Shown here: piece after piece, positions 44,167 to 52,833 of the stretch
How positions within the stretch are numbered: position 1 is the stretch's first letter
Layout of the letters: every line of letters begins with the position of its first letter
Source: UBA5536 sp964592595
GTDB taxonomy: Bacteria; Bacteroidota; Bacteroidia; Bacteroidales; F082
DNA length: 64,000 nt
Reading direction: 5' to 3'
Assembly: GCA_964592595.1 (NCBI GenBank)
Contig: CAZQFH010000005.1
Span: forward strand, 42,467 to 106,466
Translations under genes and position numbers: made by a program
Notes under the pieces: model-generated
Seen by the model: the letters and a program-made list of their open reading frames with translations, nothing else
Database searches by the model: none
What the model was told of the DNA's origin: nothing

Positions 44167-44808
44167 ATGATGATAAAAAAAGGTATTTTAGGGGTAATTC
44201 TCATGAGTCTTTACCTCGTTTCATGTGGTCCGTCACAATACGTTACGGGTAGTTATGTGAACCGCGAGGCACTTCCAGCCGAACCTTACAAAAAGATTTT
44301 TATTTTGGCACTTGGCGATAATAATGGTTCACGTTCGATAGTTGAAAATGCTTTGGCTGATGCTGCCCAAAATAAGGGATTTGAAACAGTAATCGGCTCA
44401 GAGGTGCTTCCCTCTGGATTTTTGGCTGAGAAACCAGATAAGAAACTGATCGAGGAGAAGATTTTGGAAAGTGGCTCTGATGCAGTATTTACTGTTGCTC
44501 TTTTGCATTCACGCACCGAAGAGCGCTATGTTCCCGGAAGCACGCCACCTCCTATGATTTCCTATCCATTTTATGGCACTTACTACAGTTATTACAGTTA
44601 CAGATACGGTTACGTGTACGATCCAGGCTACTATGTGCAGGAAAATGTTTATTTCATCGAAGGAAACTTATATGATATGGACACCGAAAAGCTGGTTTGG
44701 AATTTACAGTCCAAAAGCTATGAGCCTGCCAATCTGAGTGAATTCGGAGAAGGCTATGCAGCATTGGTTATCAAGCAACTGCAAAAAGAAGGACTGGTGA
44801 AGCAATAA
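44167..44808 (+). CDS. Uncharacterised lipoprotein
   Basis: 213 residues from the ATG at 44167 (MMIKKGILGV); the ATG at 44116 would put 17 polar residues before the signal peptide. The lipobox LVSC gives an acylated cysteine near residue 20. It has an N-terminal alpha/beta-like domain (KIFILALGDNNGSRSIVENALADAAQNKGFETV), a tyrosine-rich segment (YPFYGTYYSYYSYRYGYVYDPGYY), and a C-terminal KLVWNLQSKSYEP...LVIKQLQKEGLV. The layout resembles Bacteroidota lipoproteins of the DUF4136 type, but I cannot assign it. Divergent from dnaX, with a promoter-like TTACTTTGC near 44090. Confidence 0.65.
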   Translation: MMIKKGILGVILMSLYLVSCGPSQYVTGSYVNREALPAEPYKKIFILALGDNNGSRSIVENALADAAQNKGFETVIGSEVLPSGFLAEKPDKKLIEEKILESGSDAVFTVALLHSRTEERYVPGSTPPPMISYPFYGTYYSYYSYRYGYVYDPGYYVQENVYFIEGNLYDMDTEKLVWNLQSKSYEPANLSEFGEGYAALVIKQLQKEGLVKQ

Positions 44809-44825
44809 AGGTGAAGAATTGTTTT

Positions 44826-44860
44826 TAAGAGGCGCTGCAATTGATGGGGCGCTTTTTTTT
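44826..44860 (+). terminator. Terminator of the 44167-44808 lipoprotein gene
   Basis: Imperfect GC-rich hairpin (AAG-AGG-CGC / GCG-CTT) followed by eight T residues, just past the stop codon. Confidence 0.5.
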
Positions 44861-44871
44861 GATGCTCTTCA

Positions 44872-45411
44872 CATCTCGACTTGACGCTCGATGCATCGCT
44901 TCGCTCGATCACCAACTCCCACACACTTTACATTTCATCTTAATAAAAATGAAATTAGAAAAAAAGTAAGTTGAAAGTTATACAGTTTGCTTTCCTAAAA
45001 CGAAGGTCTTCGAGCCGGTTAATCATTGGTGCTCTCGACATCTCGACTTGACGCTCGATACATCGCTTCGCTCGATCACCATTTCCTGTTCACCTTTCGT
45101 TTTGTCTTAATAGACATATGAAAAACCATAGGAGAAGTTGAAAGATAGATAGTTTGCCTTGATAGAACGGAGGTCTTCGAGCGAAGTCGAGAAGCCGATT
45201 AATCATTGGTGCTCTCGACATCTCGACTTGACGCTCGATACATCGCTTCGCTCGATCACCATTTCCTGTTCACCTTTTGTTTTACCTTAACAAACATGCA
45301 AAAAAATCATGTGAGTAGTTGAAAGATAAATAGTTTGCTTTGAAAAAACGGAGGTCTTCGAGCGGCTTGTGCTGAGCCTGTCGAAGTAAGCCGAGAAGCC
45401 GACAAATAATA
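44872..45411. repeat. Hairpin tandem array, left part
   Basis: Three units of about 150-180 bp. Each carries TCGAGCGAAG(C/T)CGAGA and, after about 20 bases (AGCCGATTAATCATTGGTGC), the inverse complement TCTCGACTTCGCTCGA framed by GGT and ACC, giving a long stem-loop. A conserved spacer follows (CACCTTTCGTTTTG, AACAAACATG, AGTTGAAAGATAAATAG). The third unit contains the motif GCTGAGCCTGTCGAAG. No ORF is supported within. Confidence 0.9.
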
Positions 45412-45443
45412 CTATCAAAAAGCATTTTTTATAAATGTTTACA

Positions 45444-45773
45444 TTACTTTTTATCTTCTGAATTTATATGACTCCTGTTCAAATAATGAGTAGCATTCTG
45501 ACAAGCAGCGAGTTCATGTAACCTTTCAAAATCCATTTCAATCAAGGCTTTTTTCTTGTCGTGGCTCCATTTTTGTAACTGTTTTTCGCGTTTAAAGGCT
45601 AATCCGATATGCTGATGCTCTTCAACATAAACAAGTTCAACGGGTGGATATTTTTTAGTGAAATTTGCTCCATGTCCATTCCAGTGCTCTTTTAGCCTTT
45701 TCTCCAGATCAATTGTTGATCCGGTATAGTAATACCCATTTTCGCATAAAAGAATGTAAGTGTAAGCTTTCAC
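45444..45773 (-). CDS. Single-domain GIY-YIG nuclease-family protein (UPF0213/YhbQ type)
   Basis: 109 residues. The GIY and YIG strands are visible as YTYIL (4-8) and YYYTGST (14-20). Arg26 and His30 follow in EKRLKEHWNG, then YPPVELVYVEE, the metal-binding Glu63 in FKREKQLQKW, and KKKALIEMD. Length matches the small YhbQ/UPF0213 group, proposed to nick or cut DNA. It lies in the middle of a large hairpin repeat array, about 30 bases from repeats on the left and 90 on the right, and has no other neighbour. The inference that it acts on the repeats is mine. Confidence 0.88.
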   Translation of the reverse strand: MKAYTYILLCENGYYYTGSTIDLEKRLKEHWNGHGANFTKKYPPVELVYVEEHQHIGLAFKREKQLQKWSHDKKKALIEMDFERLHELAACQNATHYLNRSHINSEDKK

Positions 45774-45859
45774 TTAAGTAGAATTTTTTTGTAAAAATAT
45801 AACTATTCTCAAAGAATGTTTGCAAAACACAATGATTTATTGGAGAATCCATAGTTTAG

Positions 45860-46815
45860 TATGTGCTCTCGACTTTCTTCGACATGGTTCGACAGGCTCC
45901 CTTCGACTGGCTCAGGGCAACGCACCACAGGTGCTCAGCACAAGCCGCTCGATCACCATTTCCAGTTTACCTCTCGTTTTGTCTTAATAAACAGACAAAA
46001 GATCATTGGAGTAGTTGAAAGATAAGTAGTTTGCTTAGCAAAAACAGAGGTCTTCGAGCGAAGCCGAGAAGCCGAATTTTATGGTGCTCTCGACATCTCG
46101 ACTCGACGCTCGATGCATCGCTTTGCTCGATCACCATTTCCCTTTCACCTTTCGTTTTGCCTTAACAAACAGACAAAAAATCATGTGAGTAGTTGAAAGA
46201 TAAATAGTTTGCTTTGAAAGAACGGAGGTCTTCGAGCGAAGCCGAGAAGCCGATTAATCATTGGTGCTCTCGACTTCGCTCGATCACCATTTCCCTTTCA
46301 CCTTTCGTTTTGCCTTAACAAACATGTAAAAAATCATGTGAGTAGTTGAAAGATAAATAGTTTGCTTTGAAAGAACGGAGGTCTTCGAGCGAAGCCGAGA
46401 AGCCGATTAATCATTGGTGCTCTCGACTTCGCTCGATCACCATTTCCCTTTCACCTTTCGTTTTGCCTTAACAAACATGTAAAAAATCATGTGAGTAGTT
46501 GAAAGATAAATAGTTTGCTTTGAAAGAACGGAGGTNNNNNNNNNNNNNNNNNNNNNNNNNNNNNNNNNNNNNNNNNNNNNNNNNNNNNNNNNNNNNNNNN
46601 NNNNNNNNNNNNNNNNNNNNNNNNNNNNNNNNNNNAGCGAAGCCGAGAAGCCGGTTAATCATTGGTGCTCTCGACTTCGCTCGATCACCAACTCCCACTC
46701 ACTTTACATTTCATCTTAATAAATATGAAATCAAAAAAAAAGTAAGTTGAAAGATAAATAGTTTGCTTTGCAAAAACGAAGGTCTTCGAGCCGAGAAGCC
46801 GATTTTTATAGGAGC
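45860..46815. repeat. Hairpin tandem array, right part
   Basis: About five units of the same element as on the left. Two successive ones (starting 46254 and 46407) are identical over the 153-bp period. The first unit here contains the longer palindromic segment GTTCGACAGGCTCCCTTCGA and CTCAGCACAAGC. The outermost units on both sides of the nuclease gene (near 44920 and 46690) share a variant spacer (CTTTACATTTCATCTTAATAAA) not present in the inner ones. Confidence 0.9.
46536..46635. other. Assembly gap (100 N)
   Basis: Exactly 100 N within identical tandem units; the array is probably collapsed and longer in reality. Confidence 0.99.
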
Positions 46816-46923
46816 CGAGAAGCCACCCTCGAAAAACGCTTTCAATAATCTAAGAAACAAAAAAAGGTTACACACAAAACAAAAGAGCGCTACAATAATC
46901 TTGTAACGCTCTGATATTCAAGT

Positions 46924-46996
46924 GAACCCGAAGGGATTCGAACCCCTAACCTTCTGATCCGTAGTCAGATGCACTATCCAATTATGCTACGGGTCC
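46924..46996 (-). tRNA. tRNA-Arg (anticodon ACG)
   Basis: Minus-strand cloverleaf: acceptor GGACCCG pairs with CGGGTTC, D-arm AGCATAATTGGATAGTGC, anticodon stem TCTGA/TCAGA with loop CTACGGA (anticodon ACG), T-arm GGGGTTCGAATCCC. CCA is not encoded. It sits immediately beyond the repeat array. Confidence 0.95.
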
Positions 46997-47176
46997 TCCT
47001 TTTGAGGGTGCAAAGATAAAACTTTATCTGTAAGCAATGCAAATCTTTTACAGGAAAAATGTGCTACCAGCGCCAGTTAGATTTCAAAGCGCTTTTAAGG
47101 TTTTTAACCAATTTACTTTAAACATTGACTGCTTTTAATTGTTAAATAAATAAAAAATCATTTAAAACTAAGACCT

Positions 47177-47938
47177 ATGACAAATCTAACAAACAAAGTA
47201 GCACTAATCACAGGAGGTGCCGGTGCTATCGGAAAAGAAACTGCAAAACTGATGCTCGAAGCAGGCGCAAAGGTTTTTATCACCGACCTGAAATCTGATG
47301 ATCTGGAAGCCACAGCAAAAGAACTTAACCACAAAAACCTGGCCTTTACGGCTGCTGATGTAAGTCAGGAAGAGGATGTGAAACAGTATGTAAATATGGC
47401 TGTTGAAACTTTTGGGAAGATTGATATTTACTTCGACAATGCCGGCATCGAAGGAGTGGTGAAACCCATTGAAGACTATCCTTTGGATGTTTTTGACAAA
47501 ATTGTAGCCGTAAACATTCGCGGGGTATGGATGGGTGCCAAATACGTTATGCCGCATATGAACGACGGCGGAAGCGTGATCATCACCAGTTCGGTTGCCG
47601 GACTTACAGGCAGTCCCAATGCCAGCGCCTACATCACCAGCAAGCATGCCAATGTGGGCATTATGCGTGCTCTGGCTGCCGAAATGGCTCCCCGCAAAAT
47701 CAGGGTGAATTCAGTGCATCCCTCGCCGGTTGACAACCGCATGATGCGCTCGCTCGAAGAAGGCTTTGCGCCCGGTGCAGCTGCCGAGGTAAAGAAAAAC
47801 CTCGAAAACGCTATTCCGCTCAAACGATATGCCACCAATACCGATATTGCAAAGGCAGTGATCTTCCTGGCTAGCGACGAAAGCCGCTTTATTACTGGTG
47901 TAACACTTCCCGTTGATGGCGGCATGACAGTGGTCTAA
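47177..47938 (+). CDS. SDR-family NAD(P)-dependent oxidoreductase
   Basis: 253 residues, classical short-chain dehydrogenase. The cofactor motif is TGGAGAIG near residue 13. Asp36 after strand 2 (FITDLK) suggests NAD(H). NAG is seen in FDNAGIEG, the active-site Ser in ITSSVAG, and Tyr/Lys in SAYITSKHA. The C-terminal PVDGG motif is in FITGVTLPVDGGM. Substrate unknown; FabG- or glucose-dehydrogenase-like relatives are many. The gene is alone and followed by a strong terminator. Confidence 0.9.
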   Translation: MTNLTNKVALITGGAGAIGKETAKLMLEAGAKVFITDLKSDDLEATAKELNHKNLAFTAADVSQEEDVKQYVNMAVETFGKIDIYFDNAGIEGVVKPIEDYPLDVFDKIVAVNIRGVWMGAKYVMPHMNDGGSVIITSSVAGLTGSPNASAYITSKHANVGIMRALAAEMAPRKIRVNSVHPSPVDNRMMRSLEEGFAPGAAAEVKKNLENAIPLKRYATNTDIAKAVIFLASDESRFITGVTLPVDGGMTVV

Positions 47939-47985
47939 AAGATACCTGATATTCCTGGCTGATTATCTAATCAGTTTATAATTTT

Positions 47986-48020
47986 ATCCCTCTGGCATTT
48001 AAAACCGGAGGGATTTTTTT
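47986..48020 (+). terminator. Terminator of the SDR gene
   Basis: ATCCCTCTGG (47986-47995) pairs with CCGGAGGGAT (48005-48014, one G-U-type mismatch), followed by a run of T. The remaining bases to 48281 are AT-rich and hold no gene; no clear promoter was placed. Confidence 0.85.
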
Positions 48021-48281
48021 CGTGCCAAACTTTTTATTCCCAATAAGGGAAGCTTTAAAACTGTTGTAATTCAGTTTTTTAGCTTTGATAGAAAAATTTA
48101 TTAACAATGCACTTGATAACTTATTCATTGATTCTTAATGTTTTGGTAATGTGATTTGGATCAAAATTTTGTTTTTTTGTCCAAACAATTAAAATACCTA
48201 ATCATTATTACCAATTAGAACTTCATTTTTTTTAGCCGCATTAGAAAAAACAAAATCATATTCACATCAAACCTAAATTTT

Positions 48282-50336
48282 ATGAAACAAATTACACTAT
48301 TAAAAACATTAACAATTGCGCTTTTCCTGTTGATGGGAGTGGGGAGTGCTTGGGGGCAGGTCATCAGCCAGTATGTAGAAACTAACGATGGAACTACACC
48401 CAAAGGAATTGAAATATGGAACAACACCGGAGCTACTTTGGATTTTGCTACGAACAACCTGATAATACGACAAGGAACAAATGGTGGAGCATTATCTGAC
48501 CTCACAGGTACTCTTATTAACACAGGTACTTTAGCGAGTGGTGATGTGCTTGTAATAGGAACTGCTGATATTGAAACCTATTTGACAAATGCAGGATTAT
48601 CAGGAATAACTTTTGTTAGCTATGGTTTTGCTTTTAATGGCGATGATGCTCTTGCAGTAAAATACGGTGCAACAACAACTGATGTATTTGGAAATCCCGG
48701 TAACGATCCAGGCACTGAATGGGCTGGTAGTGGCGTTTCAACTAAAAATCAAAATATTCAGTTATTAAGCAGTATTACAAGCGGAGACATTGCTGGTTGG
48801 ACTGATCCAAGTACACGCTTCAAAACAGTTTCAACAACTCCAGCTTTAGCAGGAGGTTTAAAAGGTTTTGGACTTCCACCCACAACTTCAACATTCAGTG
48901 GTTTAGGTAATTGGAGTGATGTGGCTCGTTGGAACAATGGATTGCCAGATGCAAATATGAATGCTGTTATTACCGGAAATGCTAACGTTGATGCTGCTTC
49001 AACAATCATCAATATAACTATCTCTGACGGAGGATCACTGCGCGACAATGGCAACCTCACCATCAACGGCACATTTACCATGCAACGTACAATTGCTAAC
49101 AACAATGGCTGGCATTTGATTGCTGCTCCAACCACAGGCATGGCCATTCAGGGTTCAGATTTTGTGCCTGCCGGTAGTCCGTTACCAACTACGTTTGATT
49201 TTTATGCTTTTGATGAAACCCAAACCACAGACGTATGGGTGAATATCCGGCAGGGTGACAACACACCAAATCCGGTATTTGCAAATTTCGTGAATGGCAA
49301 AGGATATTTGGTGGCCTACAGTGCTGCCTACAGCAATACCACTTTCGACTTCACTGGTACAATAAATACTGGAAATATCAGTTCGCCAACTTTAACTCAT
49401 AACGCGAGCGGCCAGGATGGATGGAACCTGATTGGTAATCCTTATCCCTCAGCCATCGATTGGAGCAATGCCGATAAATCGCAGTTTGTGGATGTCTATG
49501 CCTACATTTACAATGAAAATAAAGATGGCGGTGCTGGATACGATCCAATCAATGGAATTATTGCGCCTAATCAGGGATTTTTTGTAGAGCTTAGGGCGGC
49601 TAATGCTGGTGAAACTTTCGGATTCACTGACGGCATCAGAGCAGATGGAGGTACCTTCCTCAAAGCGCAAAGCGCCAATGATTTGGTGAAGATCCGCTTT
49701 GGTAATCAAAATTATTACGACGAAACAACACTGAAAATTCACGATGAAGCAGCTGCAACAAGAGACAGACAGGACGCCCGAAAATTATACAGTTTTAGCC
49801 CCGAGGTGCCTCAATTGTTTACGCTATCCGCTGACCTGGTGGAATTGAGTATTAATGCACTGCCAGGTATTGAAGGCATAGCAACCATCGCTTTGGGACA
49901 TACAATACCTGCTTCAGGTATCTATTACATTGAAATCGCTGAAATAGAGGGGATGTTTGCTGAAACTGCCCTATACCTGGAGGATGTCAAGTTAGGAACA
50001 CAAGTCGACCTCTCAGCAGTTACACGCTACGATTTTGAAGCTGAATTAAATGAAGATTCCAACCGTTTCCTCCTTCACTTTGGCGCAGTAGGTATCGATG
50101 AAAATGCCGGCCAGAACAGCATCCGGGCTTACACTTACAACAACACACTGTATGTGCAAAACAGCCTGCAAAATGCCACTATCCGCATCATCGACTTACA
50201 GGGACGACTGCTCTCGGAAAAGCAACTGAACGGACAAGGCCTGCAAAGCCTTCCGCTGGATTTCCCGGCCGGGGTATATGTGGTGCAGCTGGTGAATAGC
50301 CAAACACAAAAAACTATTAAAGTAATCGTTGAATAA
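48282..50336 (+). CDS. Lamin-tail-domain protein with T9SS sorting domain
   Basis: 684 residues: signal peptide (to SAWGQ), a lamin-tail domain (about 27-180: VISQYVETNDGTTPKGIEIWNNTG), a segment with GLGNWSDVARWNNGLPDANMN resembling the same region in the two giant proteases (TDWNTATNWSNGVPTSSANT), the WNLIGNPYPSAIDW domain, and a Por-type sorting domain (VGIDENAG...AGVYVVQL...KTIKVIVE). It has no protease domain, so it looks like the C-terminal half of the giant proteases as a separate gene. Predicted surface or secreted. A miniprotein gene follows 18 bases later. Confidence 0.85.
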   Translation: MKQITLLKTLTIALFLLMGVGSAWGQVISQYVETNDGTTPKGIEIWNNTGATLDFATNNLIIRQGTNGGALSDLTGTLINTGTLASGDVLVIGTADIETYLTNAGLSGITFVSYGFAFNGDDALAVKYGATTTDVFGNPGNDPGTEWAGSGVSTKNQNIQLLSSITSGDIAGWTDPSTRFKTVSTTPALAGGLKGFGLPPTTSTFSGLGNWSDVARWNNGLPDANMNAVITGNANVDAASTIINITISDGGSLRDNGNLTINGTFTMQRTIANNNGWHLIAAPTTGMAIQGSDFVPAGSPLPTTFDFYAFDETQTTDVWVNIRQGDNTPNPVFANFVNGKGYLVAYSAAYSNTTFDFTGTINTGNISSPTLTHNASGQDGWNLIGNPYPSAIDWSNADKSQFVDVYAYIYNENKDGGAGYDPINGIIAPNQGFFVELRAANAGETFGFTDGIRADGGTFLKAQSANDLVKIRFGNQNYYDETTLKIHDEAAATRDRQDARKLYSFSPEVPQLFTLSADLVELSINALPGIEGIATIALGHTIPASGIYYIEIAEIEGMFAETALYLEDVKLGTQVDLSAVTRYDFEAELNEDSNRFLLHFGAVGIDENAGQNSIRAYTYNNTLYVQNSLQNATIRIIDLQGRLLSEKQLNGQGLQSLPLDFPAGVYVVQLVNSQTQKTIKVIVE

Positions 50337-50354
50337 GACAAAATATTGGAAAAC

Positions 50355-50585
50355 ATGAAAAAGATAATCGTACAAATCGTTATTGTAATTGGTTTAAGTT
50401 TAAGCAGCATGGCCTTGTTAGCGCAGGTTCCACCACCACCTCCAGGTGGTCATGGTGAAAGTGGAAACCAGCCTGGCGGCGGAGCTCCCATCGGTGGCGG
50501 ACTTGGCATACTGATGGCACTTGGAGCTGCCTATGGCGGCCGTAAAATCTACAAAGCCTGGCAGCAAAACAAGCTGGAAGAATAG
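50355..50585 (+). CDS. T9SS-cargo-linked miniprotein, divergent copy (PID-CTERM-like)
   Basis: 76 residues from the ATG at 50355. Signal peptide (to LLAQ), linker VPPPPPGGHGESGNQPGG, the motif GGAPIGGG, a helix (LGILMALGAAYGGR) and the tail KIYKAWQQNKLEE. It is homologous to the 78-residue proteins at 9752 and 15400, with the strongest conservation in PPPPPG, APIG-G and LGAAYGGRK-Y. It lies 18 bases after a T9SS cargo gene, the same arrangement as the other two. Function unknown. Confidence 0.75.
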   Translation: MKKIIVQIVIVIGLSLSSMALLAQVPPPPPGGHGESGNQPGGGAPIGGGLGILMALGAAYGGRKIYKAWQQNKLEE

Positions 50586-50619
50586 TTTTTTCTTTTCTAT
50601 ATATACATTGGTTTTGGTG

Positions 50620-50652
50620 CTCCCGCCGGCGAAAGCCGGTGGGAGTTTTTTT
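50620..50652 (+). terminator. Strong terminator after miniprotein copy 3
   Basis: CTCCCGCCGGC (50620-50630) and GCCGGTGGGAG (50635-50645) form an 11-base stem with a GAAA tetraloop, followed by seven T residues. Confidence 0.92.
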
Positions 50653-50653
50653 A

Positions 50654-51105
50654 CTTCTGATCTAAGGCCATCAAGCGCTGAGGTCAACAAGCACAGAGGT
50701 CATCGGGCACAGAGGTCATCGAGTGAAGCCGAGATGCCAACCTAAGGCCATCAATCGCAGATTTCATCGGGCACAGAGGTCATCGAGTGAAGCCGAGATG
50801 CCAACCTAAGGCCATCAATCGCAGATTTCATCGGGCACAGAGGTCATCGAGCGAAGCCGAGATGCCGACCTAAAGCCATCAATCGCAGGGTTCATCGAGC
50901 ACAGAGGTCATCGAGCGAAGTCGAGATGCCGACCTAAAGCCATCAATCGCAGAGGTCATCGAGCGCCAAGGTCATCGAGCGAAGTCGAGATGCCGACCTA
51001 AAGCCATCAATCGCAGAGGTCATCGAGCGCCAAGGTCATCGAGCGAAGTCGAGATGCCCTTCTAAGGTCATAGAGCACCAAGGTCATCGAGCCGAGATGC
51101 CGACC
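50654..51105. repeat. 64-bp tandem array with CATC...GATG hairpin core
   Basis: About seven units with an exact 64-base period (core copies at 50712, 50776, 50840, 50904, 50968, 51032). The core reads CATCGAGCGAAG(C/T)CGAGATG and is joined by CCGACCTAAAGCCATCAATC. The core is the same hairpin as in the 45-46.8 kb array except for its outer arms. The array separates the miniprotein gene from xseB and encodes nothing. Confidence 0.9.
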
Positions 51106-51108
51106 TTC

Positions 51109-51312
51109 CTACTCCTCCAATTCTTTTAAAACTTTTTCAACATCCAACTCGGTAGCTTGTAACTTGTTTCTGCAAATACTGATCAGCAGGGCGGCTCGTT
51201 TCACCTTTTCCGAAAGCTGATCCACGCTGATCTCTCCACCTTCAATCTCTTGAACGATAAGTTGCAGCTCTTCAAAGGCCAGGCTGTAAGAAATTTCTTC
51301 TGTATTATTCAT
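51109..51312 (-). CDS. xseB: Exodeoxyribonuclease VII small subunit
   Basis: 67 residues, the normal size. SYSLAFEELQLIVQEIEGGEISVDQLSEKVKRAALL is the XseB coiled-coil signature. It binds XseA to form exonuclease VII, which degrades single-stranded DNA to oligonucleotides. Its start overlaps the end of xseA by 8 bases. The 64-bp array begins directly downstream. Confidence 0.93.
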   Translation of the reverse strand: MNNTEEISYSLAFEELQLIVQEIEGGEISVDQLSEKVKRAALLISICRNKLQATELDVEKVLKELEE

Positions 51313-52702
51313 GGTGTTCTGTTTTTTCGTTGATAATACTGATCAATTCGCCATCCTGCAAAATGGTTTTTAGGCTTGCACCTGCCTTCACTTTTTTGAT
51401 GAAATTTACTAATTTCCCATCGCTGTAAGTGATAGAATAACCCCTTCGCAGCACGTTTGCCGGATCGAGCAAAGCCACTGTTTTGGCATTGAAATCGAGC
51501 TGGGTTTTGTTGTACAGTAAAAAACCCGAAATACCTGCCTTCAATTCCCGCTGCAACATCAAAAGTTGCTCGTGTTCTTTTGTAATGCTTTTGCGGCTTT
51601 GATCAAGGATTGCTTTGTTTGTTTCGTTCAAATAGCTGTTTTCCAGCTTACAACGGTTTAAGGTCTGCTTCCTGATGGCCTGCTGCAGTTCCTGAAATTG
51701 CTGTTTATTATGTTGTAAAAACTTAAGGCTTTGATTTTTTATGCGATCCGAAAAGTAGGCCAGGTGTTTATTTTCATCGCTGGTTTTGCGCAGCACCTGC
51801 CTCAGCTTAAGCGTATAATCATTTATGCTGTCTCTGAAAACCTCAAAGCGATTCAACAACAGATCAGCAAGCTCCGATGGTGTGATGGCGTTGGTGTGCG
51901 CCACCATTTCGCAAACGGTTTGATTAGTGGCATGGCCTATTCCAGTGATGACGGGCAGCGGAAAAGTGGCAATGTTGTAGGCCAGCGAATAATCGTTAAA
52001 GGATGCTAAGCCCACTTCGCCGCCGCCTCCGCGGATGATGGCAACCAGATCAAAATGATTCTTCAACGTGTTAATTTCACTCAGCCTTTGCCTGATCTGC
52101 TGAATGGCTTGAGGTCCTTGCAGCAGCGAAGGAAAAAGATGATATTGCAGGATGAATCCTTTCATACGTGCCTGGATGATTTTTTCGAAATCGGCAAAGC
52201 CTTTGCTGGTTGATACCGAAATTACAGCAATTCGCTTGGGCAGTAATGGTATTTTCAGTGTTTTGTTTTGTTCAAAAACGCCCTCCTGTTGCAGTTTGAG
52301 GATTGTCTCCTGTTTTTCTCGCTCTAAATCTCCCATTGTAAAGGAAGGATCAATATCGTGTATCAGCAGGCTCAAACCATAGTTGGCTTCAAACTGAATG
52401 CTTACTTCCATCAGCAGGTTGATGCCATCGCCCAAAGGCTGTTTGACGTATTGCAGAAAAAGCCGGTTGATGCGCTGGTAGTCAGTGCTCCAGAGGGTGC
52501 TGCGCATCTGGGCCAGCAGACGTCCATTCTGTTTTTGTACCAGATCGGGATAGCAGTGCCCTGAACGGGGATAATGGTTCAGCTTATTCATTTCGGCCTT
52601 CACCCAAAACCTTGAGGTGTAGCGTTTTTGAAGTGTAAGTTTGATGCTCTGCGCTACCTCACTCAGGCTGAAAACTTTTCTGTTGGCAATCGTTTGTGGC
52701 AT
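51305..52702 (-). CDS. xseA: Exodeoxyribonuclease VII large subunit
   Basis: 465 residues. An N-terminal OB-fold domain (FWVKAEMNKLNHYPRSGHCYPDLV) is followed by the catalytic domain with RIAVISVSTSKGFADF, IIRGGGGEVGLASFND, TGIGHATNQTVCEMVAHTNAITPSELADLL. Then come a long coiled coil and a C-terminal RRGYSITYSDGK. All family motifs are present. It is the first gene of the xseAB operon and is divergent from the hybrid kinase. Confidence 0.96.
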   Translation of the reverse strand: MPQTIANRKVFSLSEVAQSIKLTLQKRYTSRFWVKAEMNKLNHYPRSGHCYPDLVQKQNGRLLAQMRSTLWSTDYQRINRLFLQYVKQPLGDGINLLMEVSIQFEANYGLSLLIHDIDPSFTMGDLEREKQETILKLQQEGVFEQNKTLKIPLLPKRIAVISVSTSKGFADFEKIIQARMKGFILQYHLFPSLLQGPQAIQQIRQRLSEINTLKNHFDLVAIIRGGGGEVGLASFNDYSLAYNIATFPLPVITGIGHATNQTVCEMVAHTNAITPSELADLLLNRFEVFRDSINDYTLKLRQVLRKTSDENKHLAYFSDRIKNQSLKFLQHNKQQFQELQQAIRKQTLNRCKLENSYLNETNKAILDQSRKSITKEHEQLLMLQRELKAGISGFLLYNKTQLDFNAKTVALLDPANVLRRGYSITYSDGKLVNFIKKVKAGASLKTILQDGELISIINEKTEHHE

Positions 52703-52833
52703 AAAAATGGCTGAAGTGCGAAATTACGATTTCCGTTTTATTCTTCCGCCCTTGCATCAAGAAAGTTCTTTAGGCTTGCTATTTTTATTTGCTTCAAACT
52801 TGATGTATCTTAGCTCCTCAAAACGCCATCATT

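Noticed and set aside
44872..46815. CRISPR array
   Set aside because: The repeats are long and palindromic, the spacers between them are themselves conserved, and there are no cas genes. CRISPR spacers should be unique.
50654..51105. CRISPR array at the 64-bp repeats
   Set aside because: The whole 64-bp unit repeats, including the part that would be the spacer.
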